DNA from: Pterobdella sp. o SKG-2022
Lineage: Eukaryota > Annelida > Clitellata > Hirudinida > Piscicolidae
Direction: 5' to 3'
Length of the DNA stretch: 64,000 nt
Assembly (NCBI GenBank): GCA_964035795.1
Contig: OZ038322.1
Coordinates: 5,570,925-5,634,924 of the forward strand
Shown here: positions 1 through 14,100 of the stretch, piece by piece
Position numbering within the stretch: position 1 is the stretch's first letter
How the letters are laid out: every line of letters begins with the position of its first letter
Translations under genes and position numbers: made by a program
Notes under the pieces: model-generated
The model's database searches: none
What the model was told of the DNA's origin: nothing
Seen by the model: the letters and a program-made list of their open reading frames with translations, nothing else

Positions 1-1640
1 TTCATTTATATAAGTATTATTATGGTTGCTTTTGTTTCAAATAACAGACCTTTCTTTCATATAACCTTAGTTTTCTGTCTTTTTTTTTATTTAGTTATAC
101 CTGCATAATCCTTTTTAAAATTGTCATATCTAGCAAATGTTACATTACATTTCATTCAAAGTTCATAATACTCAGTGGTCTAGAACCTCCTCAAGTTAAT
201 GTCACTATAACCATACTCGTAATTGATTTTATTTGAGTTACAAGCTGAAGATGTATCCTATTAATATTCTTCCTCAGACCTAGTTTTGCTGAAGCAACTC
301 TTGACAGGTAAAGCATTTGAGAATAGTGCTGTGATTACATGAATTTAAAATATTCTGTACTATTTTTACCTTGCATATTATGCCAATTGTATAAGCCCTG
401 TTCCAAAACTACAACCTTGATACCACAGATTCAAAATAAAATTGTAGTTTAAGAACATACTTTTTGACAAAAATAATTTTAGATAAAAATCAAAGTGGAA
501 TTTCTCACTGTAATTGTATGATTGAAATTTTAGCTTAATTTGCTCAATCACCCTTGTTCAATAACTTCAACTTTGGGTCAGTGTGTGTTTGCTCTTTGTG
601 CTTCACTACACTATTTTTTGATTTAAACTTAATGTTGCCTAAATCACAATGGAATACGACGCTGGCATAGTATGATTTCGGATGTTTATTAAATCAAAAG
701 CTTTTATAAAAATAAGCTCAAAATCAAACTTTATTTTTACCGACTCAAAATGTTTCACTGTCATATAATTCTTCGAAACCAGTTTCAGGGATGCAAACTC
801 TGACATATGAAGCATTAAAAACTTGTAATTTGAAAGACTTAATTTTTGTAAAATTTATAAATATTCAAAAACTCTAATACATTAATATTTTTATTAAAAT
901 AACAAAATTTTTCGGCTACTTTCACTTTCCAAAAAAGCCTTATTTAGCGGGAGAAATAGCAATTTACCCTTTACAAAACAACGATTTCTTAGCGGAAAAA
1001 AGAGAAATGACCAATGACTGTAAATACTGGATTTTTTTTGATAACTCTAACAAACCCTATGATTGGTTCTTTTTGCTTCAATCCTCTTGGTCAGCGATAA
1101 AGACATTATGTTTTCTATAGTGAACGTGTATTTTCTCTGAATAAGATGTCACAATGATTATAACGGTGTATAGAAGAAGCAGTTTCAAATATTCGTGTTA
1201 AATCAACTTTATGAAATAATTATTCATATTTTAATCGCATCTTAAAAAATATTCTTAATTTGTTTTTTAGCAGCTTTGGTTGGAAAAAAGTTTAAATATT
1301 GATTGAATAATTGACTGATTATTTTACTCAATTCAAATTATGAATATTTCATTGAACAATATAAATTCTTATATAAAGGGTTTAATTTTAGTTTGATCAA
1401 ATAGTTTTGTTATAATGTTAATTCAGTATTGTAGCAAGTTTAGTTTAGTTAGTTAAGTAAAATTGACAGTTTTCTTTTTATTCAAAGAACTTTAGAAAAA
1501 ACTCTAACCAAAATTAACGGCTTGAAATTTATTAAAAATTTCAAACATCGAAAATAATTTTGAGAACATTGATAAAAAGATGTTTAAAAATCATAAAAAT
1601 TATACCTGATGAGCCTATTAAATTTGAAAATCTTGGAACC
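1..1640. other. AT-rich intergenic, no gene seen
   Basis: I see no open reading frame of useful length, no exon-like GC-richer block and no recognisable repeat here. The DNA is homopolymer- and AT-rich, like the other intergenic stretches of the window. Confidence 0.6.
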
Positions 1641-1679
1641 TACACTTTAATAACTTCAAGCGCGTGGAAAAAAAAGAAT

Positions 1680-4340
1680 GTGCTGCATTAGGTGGGATAG
1701 GTGTAGTGGTGAATCAAATGGCTAAACTAGCTTTGAAAAAAATAAAACTAGCCAATAAAAAAATTGTGGTAGTTCATCTGAAGGAAGCCCAAAAATTCCT
1801 TTGGTCATAACTTATGCACCTGTAGAGGGAAGTAAGGAAGCTGAAGAATACTATGATTTCTCAACAAATATGATAGCTGATATTCTCAGACACAACTGTC
1901 TGATAGAATTTGGAAACTTCAATTTTGGGAAAAAACAATGCGATATTCATAATATAAGAACACCAGCAAAAATGGTCAGATGCTTCTCGCTAACGCATGT
2001 AATTTACACATTACCAACAGCTTGGAAAAAAAATGGAAATTTATTTCTGGTATGGATGGAACAAAATCTCAGGGAAATTATATTCTGACAAAAAATTAAA
2101 AAATTCAGTGCATAACTCAGAGGCATTCAGCAGTTTTGCAAGTCTTTTCACCGACCCTCGCTTAGTGTCAGTTGAATTGAAGCTCAGTCTGTGCAAAAAC
2201 AGAAAAAAGTTCAATGAAAAATTCTATGACTGAACTATATTGCATAATGACAACGTACAGCAGCTGTTTACAGTGACAGTTCGGCGCAGTTATGAGGATC
2301 TTTCAAGTGACAACAATGATTTTGATGTGGCAAAAAGATATGAAAATTTCATAAAAGAAAATAAAGATGCTGCAGAAATGCTACTACCAGTTAAAAAGAA
2401 AAAAAACTGTGTTAAAAAAGCCGAAGATAAAAAAGAAGAGGTTCGGTATGCAGGGAGAAAAGCATTTCATAAATACCAATTGAGAAGCAGCACTAAAAAT
2501 CAGTAGATGTTGCAAAACAAGAAACATTTTTTCCAAGAAACTTAAAAAAAAATTCAAGAAGAACTCAATACATTATTTTCAAAAATTGGAATTACCGATA
2601 AAAAACACAACGATGGCGAAAGTTGGAAGCTGATAGACTTGATAACTGGTCGAGAATCAACAAAACAGGGAATGATCAGAGGTCAATCAAAAGAGGAAAA
2701 AGTGTAAAAGTGGTACAATCACTTTTATGATTTGGTTGGGGGAAGAGCCATTGTAAAAGGTAACTCACAGAATATAGATATACCAAAAGTATTTGATGGC
2801 TTTCTAATGAATGACAAAAACTTTTCACTAAGAATTTAAGAGCAAAATTACAACTAAAAAAGGAAAAAGATCCGGACCAGATAATATCCCTGCCGAAGTC
2901 ATGAAAAAATGCAACCTCAATGAAATAATACTAGAATTTGCAAATAAATTACTTGACGAAAACGTGAAACCGGAGAAATGGTCAAAAGTTAATGCGATAA
3001 AAATTCCAAAATCCGAAGAGCTGAGTGATCCAAATAATTACAATTGGCTTCTACAGTTGCAAAGATGGTGAATAAAACGATTTTAAGCAATACTATAATC
3101 AAAGATGGATACGCTCCTTCAAATAAGTCAAAATGGCTTCAGACCTTCAGATCCACACCATTACACATACTGGCTTTAAGAAGGCTAATAGAAAGAATCG
3201 AAAGCCACAACAGACAAGCCATCATTATTTATGTTGACTTCAAGAAAGCTTTTGATTCGGTATATCGAAAAATGCTGTTGAAAACCTTGAAGGCATCTGA
3301 CACACCACCAAGGCTGCTGAAAGCAATTGCTAAAATTTATGAGAATACCAAAGCCAAAGAGATTATTCCTGATGGAAAAACAGATTTTTTTAAGGTAAAA
3401 GCCGGTGTTTTACAAGGTGATACTTTAGCGCCCTACCTCTTTGCAATCGTACTAGACTACGTCATGCGAGAAACTTACAGAGGTAGAGAAGATGAACTTG
3501 GGTTCAAGCTGCAAAAGTGAAAAAATAGCAGACATCCGGCAATAACAATAATCGACTTAAACTTCGCTGATGACTTTGTTTTAATCACTGAAGAAATGGA
3601 TCAAGCACAAAAAATTCTTGCAAGGTTAGAAGAAGCAAAAAAAGTCGGTTTGCACTGCAACACGAAAAAAACGGAAATGCAAGTATTCAACCCGAAAGCA
3701 CCAGTCATAGTGAAAACAAAAGATGGAAATGAACTATAGATAGCTAAAATTTTATGGATCTCGGAGCATGGATGGAGAGTACTGAAAAAGACGTAGCAGT
3801 GCGTAAAACGTTAGTTTGTTGCGCGTGTGACAAGCTCAAAAAAGTATGGACTTTAAAAATATCAAGAAAATTGAAAATAAAACTGTTTTTGGCGACGATG
3901 GAGTCATTGCTTCTTTATGGAGCTGAAACATGAGCATTAACTAAAAACCTCGATAAAAAATAGATGGAAACTTGATAATGTAAGATATTCTTACGAAAAG
4001 CTTAGTGCAACAAGTTTCTTAATAAAACCTCACCTTTTGTTTCTATTATAAATAGATGGAACCTACACAAAACTGTTACACATGTAAAAACTACACCACT
4101 AACACCCACCTATACCAAGAACTAGGAAAAGTAACAACAAAAAAAAACAACGAAGAATAAGGCTAGCAGGTCCTTGCTCCAGACATCCTGAAGAAGTCGC
4201 CCATGAACTCGTGTTTTGAAAATCAACTGAAAGAAAGCGAAACAGAGAAAGAAGAAAATGACATATGTAGATGTTTTACTGAAAAATACGGCGACAAAAA
4301 ATATTAAGGGACTATCGAGAAAACTGGAGAAAGAGAGTGA
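1680..4340 (+). mobile_element. Non-LTR retrotransposon (LINE) relic: endonuclease, RT and C-terminus
   Basis: Frame-shifted and stop-interrupted remains of a LINE ORF2. An endonuclease segment (1801-2088) contains VITYAPVEG and a decayed GDFN-like motif (GNFN). Reverse transcriptase follows: an SGPDNIPAEVMKKC-type stretch near 2870, YVDFKKAFDSVY (RT core, ~3230), GVLQGDTLAPYLF (~3405) and LNFADDFVL, the catalytic FADD box, at ~3560. The end near 4160-4340 reads like the usual LINE C-terminus (HPEEVAHELV, then DVLLKNTATKN). At least five frame changes or stops interrupt it, so it is dead. The clade is not certain; the QGDTLAPYLF signature suits RTE/Proto2-like lineages. Confidence 0.85.
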
Positions 4341-4589
4341 ACGCGGTGAGCGAATGAACTGAAGGATAAAGATCATTGCATTTAAAAAAATATAAAGTTG
4401 ATATAAATTGACAAATATAATTTTTCTCTGAAACATAGCAACTCAAAAATTTATCAAAATAACTAATCACAACGGACTGTGCAAATATTTTTTTTTCTCA
4501 TCTGCTAGTTCAATAGTACTCCATCTTTGCTTATTACATGTTTATTTTCTTGTTTCATCTTAACTTTAACATTTTAATCTTATTTATTG

Positions 4590-4800
4590 CTGGTTGCAGC
4601 CTCCAACCAAAAACAACATCATGTTTCTTTTTGAAGGTGACTTCAATGCAAAAGTAGGAAAAAAGATATATCATAATGAGAAATGCTGTAGACAATACTG
4701 TATTATCCGGTTCCGGCATGCTGAACGAAAATCAATTTTTTAATTTAAAACAATTGCATTTTCGAATTGGCCAAATAAATTTACTAACAATTTTCTTTTC
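4590..4800 (+). mobile_element. LINE endonuclease fragment
   Basis: A short piece translating to LFEGDFNAKVGKK, the GDFNAKVG catalytic motif of apurinic-type LINE endonucleases, around 4625-4665. Nothing upstream or downstream continues it before the next LINE begins near 4815. It is probably a truncated insertion or the junction of two elements. Confidence 0.6.
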
Positions 4801-4814
4801 TTTTTTATCTACAA

Positions 4815-7680
4815 AATGAAACTCCATTTAAACTTTGGACAATTGAACGTGAGAGGATGCTAAGACAAACACACGAAAAGTTCTCTCATTAACGACGCCG
4901 TAAGCTACAAACTAGACATCTTAGGAATTAGTGAACATCACATTCCTGAAACCGATAACAACCTAGAAAAATTTGGAGAATATTTTTTCTACCACGTAAG
5001 ACCAAAAAATAGTCATCATGGAGGAGGCTTGATGATAAAAAAAATTCTTAAAACCAAGATTCTTCAAAATAAGCAATGGAATCTGCAGAGCAACCATACA
5101 GCCGAAAAACTGCAAACTAACAGCTATATCAGCTTATGCTCCCACACTGCAGAAATATGAAAAAAATCCTACCCTGAAAGATGAGTTCTATGAACAATTA
5201 GAAGCCTCCATACAACAAATCCCCAAGAGAGACATGCTGGTGATTTTAGGATTTTAATGCAAAAACAGGTAGTGGATGGAAAAAATACCCTCATGCCATG
5301 GGCAAGTTTGGCAAAGATGAAATAAATAGCAGTGGCCACACTTCAGCTACTAACCAAACATAATCTCACAATTACCAACACACCCTTCAAACACAAACTA
5401 TGTCATAGAACTACATGGACACCCCCTCAATACACAACATAAAACAACCATGATGGTCAGCCCAGAAAAAATTTATACAGAAACCAAATGGATTAGATAA
5501 AAGTAAAAAACCACTTCAAACACTTTATCACAAACTCAAGGTACCATGGTGGCTGTAAGACAAATACAGACCACAAACTTGTAAGAGCCCCATCAACAAT
5601 TACATGGACCAAACTCGAAAAACAAAAACCAAACTACAACATCAATATAAACAAACTTAGTCAAATAAAGTTTCAAAAACAATACAAACAGAAAACTGAA
5701 GAACTTCACCAAAAAAAAACTAATTAACTTTAAAACAACACAAAAAAAATGGAATAACATAATTGAGATCTGCAAGCAAGCTGGAACTGAAATACTTGGC
5801 AATCTAAGTAAGAAAAAAAAGTCAGAGAATCCAGAAGTCATAAATATATCCATAATCAGCAAAAAACTCACAACAGACATAGAATAATGCCAAAATCACA
5901 ACATAAAAACAAATAAAACTAAATTAAAAAGAAAAATTCACAATATACTAAAAACTGAAAAACAAAAAAAAACTTGAATCACAACTGGAGGAAATAGAAA
6001 AACACAAAAATGACTCTATAAAATATTACTATGCCATGAGACGACTACATAAACTTAAAAAAAAGACACCCTTAATCATCCATGATGAAAATGAAAATAT
6101 TGTTAGTTCAACTGAAGAGCAATCAGAAATAATAAAAAAGTACTTTAACAAAATTCTAGCTCCAGAAAAAAAAACACAATACAATCCATGCCCCATGTCC
6201 ACATCTTTCATCAAAAAAGAAATAAGTGAAGCTGTGCAAAGGGACTAAAGAATGGCAAAAGTGCAGGCATTGACGACATCAATAATGAGCTAATTAAATA
6301 TGCAGCAAACGACATACAGATAGCAGAAATTTTCAACCAAATGGCAATAACAGGAGAACTCCGACCACAAATCAAAACTGGGATTCTAACTCCACTACAA
6401 AAATCAGGCAAGAAAAGAGGTTCTCCCTAAAATCTACGGCCTATTGTATTATTATCGGTAATCAGAAAAACACTTGCCATCTGCCTCATCAAACGATGCT
6501 GGTCAAAATTGAAAAGCCTCATACCACCAGATCAAGCAGCATACCAACCAGGCCGTAGCACCACTGAACACGTGTTTGCGATCAAACAACTAGCAGAGAA
6601 GGCTATACAATCGAGCAACTAAAAAATATACATTTTCATGCTCGACATGTTCAAAGCCTTCGAATCGGTAAATGCTCATGAACCACTTAGAAAAACTACT
6701 GAGACGTGACGAAATGCTTCTTCTGAGCATTCTGATCCTCGAAACTTCACTGTAAATCAAAATCAATAATTCTCTCAGTGAAAAAATACAAACAACCACC
6801 GGCATCACCCAAGGAAACTGTTTAAGTACAATTCTTTTCACCTTGTACCTATCATCATGTCTCAATAATCAGGAACAAACAAATACTAACAACAATACAC
6901 AAAATTTCCTCATTGAACCAAAACATGCCGACGATATCGCCTGGATCACAACATCAAAACATGAAGTTGAACGCGTCAGAGCAAATATCCCCAACCAACT
7001 AATATACAAACTACAAATTAATACAAACAAGACTTAAGAATTTACCATCCCCAATAACAACTCACAACCTTACTGGAAAAAATGCAAAATACTAGGAAGC
7101 TTTATACATTCAAATACAGACATAAAAAACAGAAAAATAATAACAATAAATATAATAAATAGGTATAGTAAAATATTCAAAAATAAAATTATAAGCACAG
7201 AACACAAAACTAGAATATTTAAGGCATACGCTGAAAGTGTCTTCCTTTACAACGGTGAATTGAGTCTTGACTCAAACACTAGAAGACAAAATAGATGCTT
7301 TCCAGCGCAAACTCTCCGCACATACTGAATATCCACTGGCCAAAAACTATCAACAACCAAAACCTTTACAAAATAACCAAAACAGACACACCATGGAGCA
7401 CACAAATCAAAAAGAGACACCTCAGCTGGCTAGGGCATTTAATGAGACTGTCAGAGGAAACTCCCGCTCGTAAAGCGCTACAAGAAGCCTTAAAACCTGA
7501 GAAAAGAAAGCGAGGAAGACCTACCCTCACATAGTGACCAACAATAAAAAAAGACCTAGGCCCTCACTGGAACGAACCATCACAAGTACTCCATAAACTG
7601 GAAATAATATGCAGATAAAAAGAAGTGGAGGAAAATCGTAAATTACGTGACGCCTATAAGAATAGGATAGCACGACTATA
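4815..7680 (+). mobile_element. LINE relic with nearly full ORF2 (endonuclease to C-terminus)
   Basis: Opens with an endonuclease N-terminus (LNFGQLNVRGC, then LDILGISEHHIPETD, ~4830-4960), followed by AYAPTLQKYEKNP and a decayed FNAKTGSGW segment. RT is read from KNGKSAGIDDINNELIKYAA (~6250) through the NLRPIVLLSVIRKTLA and DQAAYQPGRSTTEHVFAIKQ motifs. The YADD region is decayed (HADDIAW, ~6925). The C-terminus near 7270-7530 has NIHWPKTINN, LSWLGHLMRLSEE and KRKRGRPTLT, typical of LINE 3' ORF ends. Many stops and shifts show it is inactive. It is a different family from the 1.7-4.3 kb element. Confidence 0.85.
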
Positions 7681-8480
7681 TATATTGTAGACAATATTCC
7701 AGTGGTATTCGTGATGAGAACGGCTCGAGACTTATAAATTTCTGTCAATTTCATGATTTCATTATTACTAATACCCTGTTCCGACACCCTGCTAGACACA
7801 TAACAACTTGGACAGGTAACAGAAAGAACAACAACAATGACATTATAAAAATCTATAACGAATTAGACAATGTTATCTGCAAAGATAATCAGTGAGCTAT
7901 CCTTAATAACTCAAAAGCTTATGGTAGTACAGAACTCAACTCTGATCACAAAATTATTATTTGTAGGATAAATCTCAAAAGAATGTATCCGAATTGGAAG
8001 GAGATAACAAAAAGGAAGTGTTCGAAACAAGAAATCAATTATGGAACGTTTAAAGAAAAAGATGCAGGATATAAAAAGAAAATTGAATCCAAAATCAATA
8101 ATATTAAAAACATCACTTGGGATTCTCCAAAAGATATATTAAAACAATCAACTATAGAAACAGTAGGCATAAGAAAAAGATAAAGAAAGAATATGAATTC
8201 AAAAAGAAAATACATCTCTCTACAATGCAAAAAAAGGTTAGAAGAAAGATAAACACCAGAAATAATGAAGCAAAAAGGAAAAGGGATAGAAATGAAACTC
8301 TTTTTAAAATAAGAAAACTATGCAAAAAAGCTTATGAAAAATGCCTGATAGAGCAAGTAAAACTTATGGAAAAACCCAAAGATGATAAATAATCTTTTCA
8401 AGCCATGAAATTCATCTGTAGAAAAATTCCGAATGAATTAATTTTTAATAATCAAGAGTACAAACAAATCCTTAGTGAAA
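7680..8480 (+). mobile_element. LINE endonuclease C-terminus and RT linker, decayed
   Basis: Reads as the end of a LINE endonuclease (LINFCQFHDFIITNTLFRHP then TWTGNR, shifted, ~7740-7830; SDHKIIICRINLKR ~7940-7985) followed by the lysine-rich linker that precedes RT (ORFs at 7983-8183 and 8117-8392, 8405-8500 with a KQFYHNKFI end). It stops abruptly near 8510, where a different LINE's endonuclease begins, so another element seems to have interrupted or replaced its RT. Confidence 0.65.
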
Positions 8481-8504
8481 CTGAAACAAAAGTTAAACAG
8501 TTCT

Positions 8505-9810
8505 ACCACAACAAATTCATATTCGGCGGTACAATTTTTGCCCACAAGAACATCCACTTAGCCACCTGGATATCACTCGACCCCCCTACAAAAAACCAGA
8601 TCGACCATATATGTATATCGAAAAGGTTCAAAAGAACTCTAGAAGACGTAGAGGTCAAAAAAGAAGCGGGCGTGGACTCAGATGACCATCTCGTCACTTT
8701 CAAGTTGAAACTGAAGCTAAAACAAAATTGGACGAAAGAGCATTCAAAAGCAACTGGTTTAACACCTGGCTATTGAAGGATGCAGGCGAGCTGGAGGAGT
8801 ACAGACTCGCAATTATCAAAAGGTTTCTTGCTTTACAGGAACTCCATGAGGAAGAAACCATTGACGAGCAATAGGAGGTGAGAAATGCGATTTCCTCAAC
8901 ATGCTAAGAGGTACTGGGATACAGGAACCAGTTGACCAAACCATTACATGTCCTTACTGGTGTAAGAAAGGGCTTTTTACTGTCTCCATGCTTATTCCTG
9001 TTGGCTATAGACTGGATTATGACAACAGCTACCGCACAGAAAAATAACGGTATCCAGTGGTTTCTTTAACACATTGGACGATCTAGCTTTTGCTGACGAT
9101 CTAGCACACACCCAGCAATAGATGCAAGTGAAAACAAACACGGTAGCAGAAACATCCAGAAAACTGGGTCTAAACACACATCGGGGAAAAACCAAAATTC
9201 TCAAAGCAAATACTGCCGATTAAACTCCCATCATGCTGACAGGACAACCATTAGAAGAAAAAGAAATTTTCACTTATCTTGGCAGTACCGTTGATAAGCG
9301 AGAAGGGACAGTGGCATACGTGAAGATAAGAATCGGAAAGGCCAGAGCAGTTTTCCTGCAGCTTAAAAAAGTGTGGGCATCTAGAAATTTATCAAAAAAA
9401 AACATTATCAGGTTATTCAACTCCAATGTGAAGCCCGTTCTACTGTATGAATCGGAGTCTCGGGGGACCAAAGAGAAGATCCAGGCATTTATTAATACTT
9501 GTTTTAGAAGGATTCTTCAGATTCACTGGCCAGAAACCATCAGAAATAAAAAGCTATGGCAACGCACCAGACAGAAGCCGGTTGCCGTGGAGCTTCAACA
9601 ATGCCGCTGGAGACGGATAAGACATACCCTACGAAAAATGCCCACCAGCATAACCAGACAAGCCCCGAAAAAGAAAGAGGCATAATACGAAACACATGGT
9701 GCGTCTCTCACAAAAAGACAGTTGGAAACGCTGGTTCAGAACAGAAACGGCTAGAGATTCTTTGTTGGGGGCTTATGTGCCGGCTAGGGACGATAGGCAT
9801 AAGTAAATAA
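8505..9810 (+). mobile_element. Internally deleted LINE: endonuclease tail joined to RT/C-terminus
   Basis: The first part is the endonuclease end common in marine invertebrate LINEs: IFAHKNIHLATWISLD, TKNQIDHICISKRFKRTLED (8535-8650). After a short linker it jumps to late RT: VRKGFLLSPCLFLLAIDWIM (~8960), DDLAFADDLAH (catalytic FADD, ~9075), EIFTYLGSTVDKREG and VKPVLLYESES (9260-9455), and a C-terminus with RILQIHWPETIRNKKLWQRT. ORF 9233-9685 is still open for 150 codons. The RT fingers are missing between about 8780 and 8940. Confidence 0.85.
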
Positions 9811-9829
9811 GTTACTTTTAAAGTTCATT

Positions 9830-11147
9830 GTTTCATCATTACACTTATATAACTACGATTTATAAAAACGTTATTACGGTTAGCAATTATGTTTTCTCTT
9901 ACAATCTTTATCTCATTGCTTGTTGCTACTGTTTAATCTTTACTTCATCATTTTCTTTTAATAATGGTCTACATGGAGTAGCAACCTGTGAAATCAATTA
10001 ATTGCGCAACCTAAAACCCCAGATAGGGGCGATTAAATGGTTGACCTAATTACTCAAAATTAATCACCAAATTTTATTATAATGAGTAATACCTTGAATA
10101 CTTGAACTTCATTAACTTATAAAAACAAATTCAAAATATGTAAATATGTTTCTTATAGAATGTTCACAGCTCAAGTTGGAATGAGCATTCTCAGTGTTAT
10201 TTCTTAGGTACTAGTGGATCAAATTTGCTTGGTTGCTTCACCCTGTGCTTGAAAGTAGCAGCACATACATCTAAATAAGTATACTTGTTGTGTTGAAAAT
10301 ACTCAGGTACTTTGTATGACCCAGCATCTATGGGTTAATTTATTTATTGCTTTTTTTTTAAATCATGTTCGTATAAGTATGGTTGTTATGATAATTCATA
10401 ATAAAGTGAAATTATTTACCTTTTGGTTGAGTAGTTTTTGATGAACTTGTTGGATTAAAAACAGAAAGACTTTTTCTAAAATATCTTTTAGAAATTTTCA
10501 TAAAAAAGCTGCTCTGTTCAGAAAAAATTGATATCTAAAATTGATAAAATAAAGGAAAATTTTTAAAACTGAAAAATTGAGATATCAGGTTATGAAAAAA
10601 GAAATAATGATTTCTGATGATATTTCACAATGCCCTTTAATATAAAAAGCTATTTTGATTGTCTTGCAAACGTTGGAAAAAATTTCACAAAAATATTCTG
10701 AAACCTTTGAAAGACTCATATCAAAACTAGCAAGGTTATTGTTTCAAACCGATAACAAAATTGGCGAGTTCACTCACGTAAAACTTGCATAGCCATCTGA
10801 TTTTAAATTAAATTATTTGAATTTTTATAAATTTAACATTAGTGAATTTTACATTAATATTTATTTACAATAATTACCATTTTTATTTTTGAATAAATTA
10901 ATTATAAATGCTCTTATATAGGAAAGTAGGTATCACTTGACTGGTGCGTTGGTTGCGATTCATCCTAATTTTAAATTTACTAAAATGCCAACTTCACATT
11001 CAATAAAAGTTTTTTTATAAAAGAACTTGATGAAATATTTTTAAAATTTATCAATAACTTTTTAATGTTTTAACTTGCCATCGGTCTACTACAAAACGTT
11101 TGAAATAATAACATAAAGGTGTAAAAAATTGCGTCGGATACTCAAAA
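9830..11147. other. Intergenic, upstream of PICALM
   Basis: I see no coding exon between the LINE end and the PICALM start codon. The 5' UTR and promoter of PICALM must lie in or beyond this AT-rich stretch, but I can point to no TATA box or other element with confidence. Confidence 0.5.
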
Positions 11148-14100
11148 ATGAATAAGTTTATGCACGGAAACAATATGGGTGGTCAAAGCATTGTTGATAG
11201 GGCTTTGGCAGCGCGACACACAGTGGCAGGGCAAAGTCTTGCTAAAGTCATTTGCAAAGCCACAACTGAAGAGCCCATGGGCCCTAAACGAAAACATCTG
11301 GATTGTAAGCCATTTTTGATTTTTTATAGTAGTAATTAATTCATTAGTTATTCTTAACCTATTTCAAAAGATTATTTTAGAAAAGAAAATGTATACTTTT
11401 TTATATTATATAATTTTTTTATATTTCTAGATCTTTTACAATGCACAAATGAACCAAATATTTCAATTCCTCAAATGGCTAATTTGCTTATTGATCGAAC
11501 ACAAAACTCATCATGGGTTGTTGTCTTCAAGGCTCTTATCACAGTGCATAATCTCATGAATTATGGCAATGAGGTAACATTTTCTACCACAATCTCATCA
11601 TATAATATTTATAAATTGCTTAAACTTTTTATAATAATGATATTTAGTATTTATAATTCAAGTTAGTAATTTTGATATAAACTTGATGATTTTTTTATTA
11701 AATTCCTTTTCATACGCAGAGGTTCACTCAATTTCTTGCATCCAACCATTGCACTTTTCATCTTTCAAACTTCTCAGACACATCAAATAACCAAAGTATA
11801 TTAAACATCATCAAGTTTTCTAATTTAAATTTTTATTCATAAATTCAAAATGACAACAGGTTATGAGATGTCAATGTTTATTCGTCGTTACAGCAAGTAC
11901 CTGAATGAAAAAGCCATATCTTATAGGCAGATGGCTGTAGATTTCTGTAAGGTCAAAAGAGGGTATGTGTAGTTTTATTATGATTCTCAACATTATCAAC
12001 TCATATAACTAAGTAATCAAACTATTGATGTAATTATACTTGGTTGAATCAAGTCTCAAGCCAACAGTGTTACTATATTGTTGTTTTTCAGTTTATTTTT
12101 AGCAAATTACAAAAGCACTAAAAATTTTACTTTATTTTTTACAAAATCTATTTGAAAGTTATGATCATTTTCATTTGTCTAAATAATTTTTAAAAACTAA
12201 TCAGCTTCATTATAATAGATAAAAATAAATGATACAGCAAGGAGGATGGATTGTTGAGAACAATGGACACTGACAAGCTGCTCAAGTCCCTGCCTGTACT
12301 CCAAGTGCAACTTGATGTCCTTGTCGAGTTCAATGTGAGATTTGACATCTTTCAGTGTCTTTTAATTAGTCCTGTGTAGCTTGAATGCTTACATGTATAA
12401 TTTATTCGTTTCAAGTTCGGATTCTACATTAAACTGCATTCAATTTAGTGCCATTCATTAGAAGCTGTTTTTAAACTATAATCTGGATAGTTGCAGGTGT
12501 TGACAGACTGATATTTGCATTGTCGTTTGGCTTGCTAGCTAAATCTAATTAACATTCAAAATGTCAGTTGCCAATGTAGATGAATAGTGGCTATTGCTTT
12601 ATATAATGTCTACCGAGTTGCACATTAACTCAGCTGGCAGTAAAATAGAAATTTTGTTCAAACTAAAATGAATTACACTGAAAATTATGGTGTATATATT
12701 ATTGATAACCTTAGCTGGCCATTGCCTACTTGAGTTACTGAGATATGTACAGAATTAAAATATACTATAGATAACATATTTTCAATTAAGACTAGAAAAA
12801 TTTTTTCTAAAAAATAATTTGAAGTTTAAACCGAAAAAAATTTGATGGTTTTGAAAATATTTTGAATAAAGTTATTTCAAATATAATACAAGCTTAGAAA
12901 TTGGCAAAAAAGTTTGCAAAATCTTAACAATGTCAAATTGCCAAGCTATAAAATGAAGTTTATTTTTAGGTACGAAATAAGACTTAATTACAATAGTCTT
13001 CCATTTTTAAAGCTCTCCTTCTCAAATATGCATTCAATCTAATTTTTATATTTTGTTCTCAGCAAATAAACCAATCCATATTCATGCTTTGATACCTGCT
13101 ATTTTAGAAAATGAATAGGATTGTTTAGATGTTTTACCAATGTTGAGTGTAGCTGCATAGTAATTTGCTTGTTTTATGAAAGCTTTTATTGCTTATAACT
13201 GTGTATGTTGATAGTTAACTATTGTATCAAGACTTTCAGTATTATTTATAATGATCTTAACTAGTTGCCTTTATTAGATTATACTGTTGTACATATCCCA
13301 TTAACAGAATTCAACAATATTCAACTATTGATACAATTTATGTCATCTTTTCTAAATGAAAAATTTTTTGGAACTAATTTTTTCAGTCTGCCAGTCTGAA
13401 CTAACATTCAACTGGAAATTATCAAACTTCGAAATCCACTGCTCCCACATTTGGGCAGTTTGCCTTGCTGTTGCTTGCTAGAACAAATAATTCACAATGC
13501 TTTTTTAAAATTATTTCACAACTCAATATGAAATATCTTTAGTTGTGAAGAAAAAATTATTTGAAATACAGAAGTAGAAGCTATGAAATATTTTATCTGT
13601 GTTTTGTTTATACTACTGCTTCTGTCTTTGTATCTGGGTAGGCAGGTTTTAAACATATAAATAATATAACAAGTTTGTTTAAAAAACTTGTAAATAATCT
13701 GCAAATAACACCCTGAGAAAAACTTCTAAAAGTGCTTCATCATTATCATCATTTTTTCACATTCCTTTCCATACTAGCTTGCATTGAATGAGACACCTTT
13801 ATATTGATTTAAATACATCAGTGTAGACACACTAACAACCTCACCACCCAGGCTTCATCTAGGGACCTGACCAATGGGGTCATCAACTCTGCCTTCCTCC
13901 TCCTCTTCAAGGACCTCATCAGACTGTTTGCCTGCTACAATGATGGCATCATAAACCTTCTAGGTGATCACGTTTATTTTGTTGATTCAAAATAACTTAT
14001 TATTAGATGGGTCAATGTTGATGCTACTAATATTATGAGTACTGTATCCTAATTTTATTATAATGAGAAACCAGCGTGATTAACCTTCGAGTTATATTTC

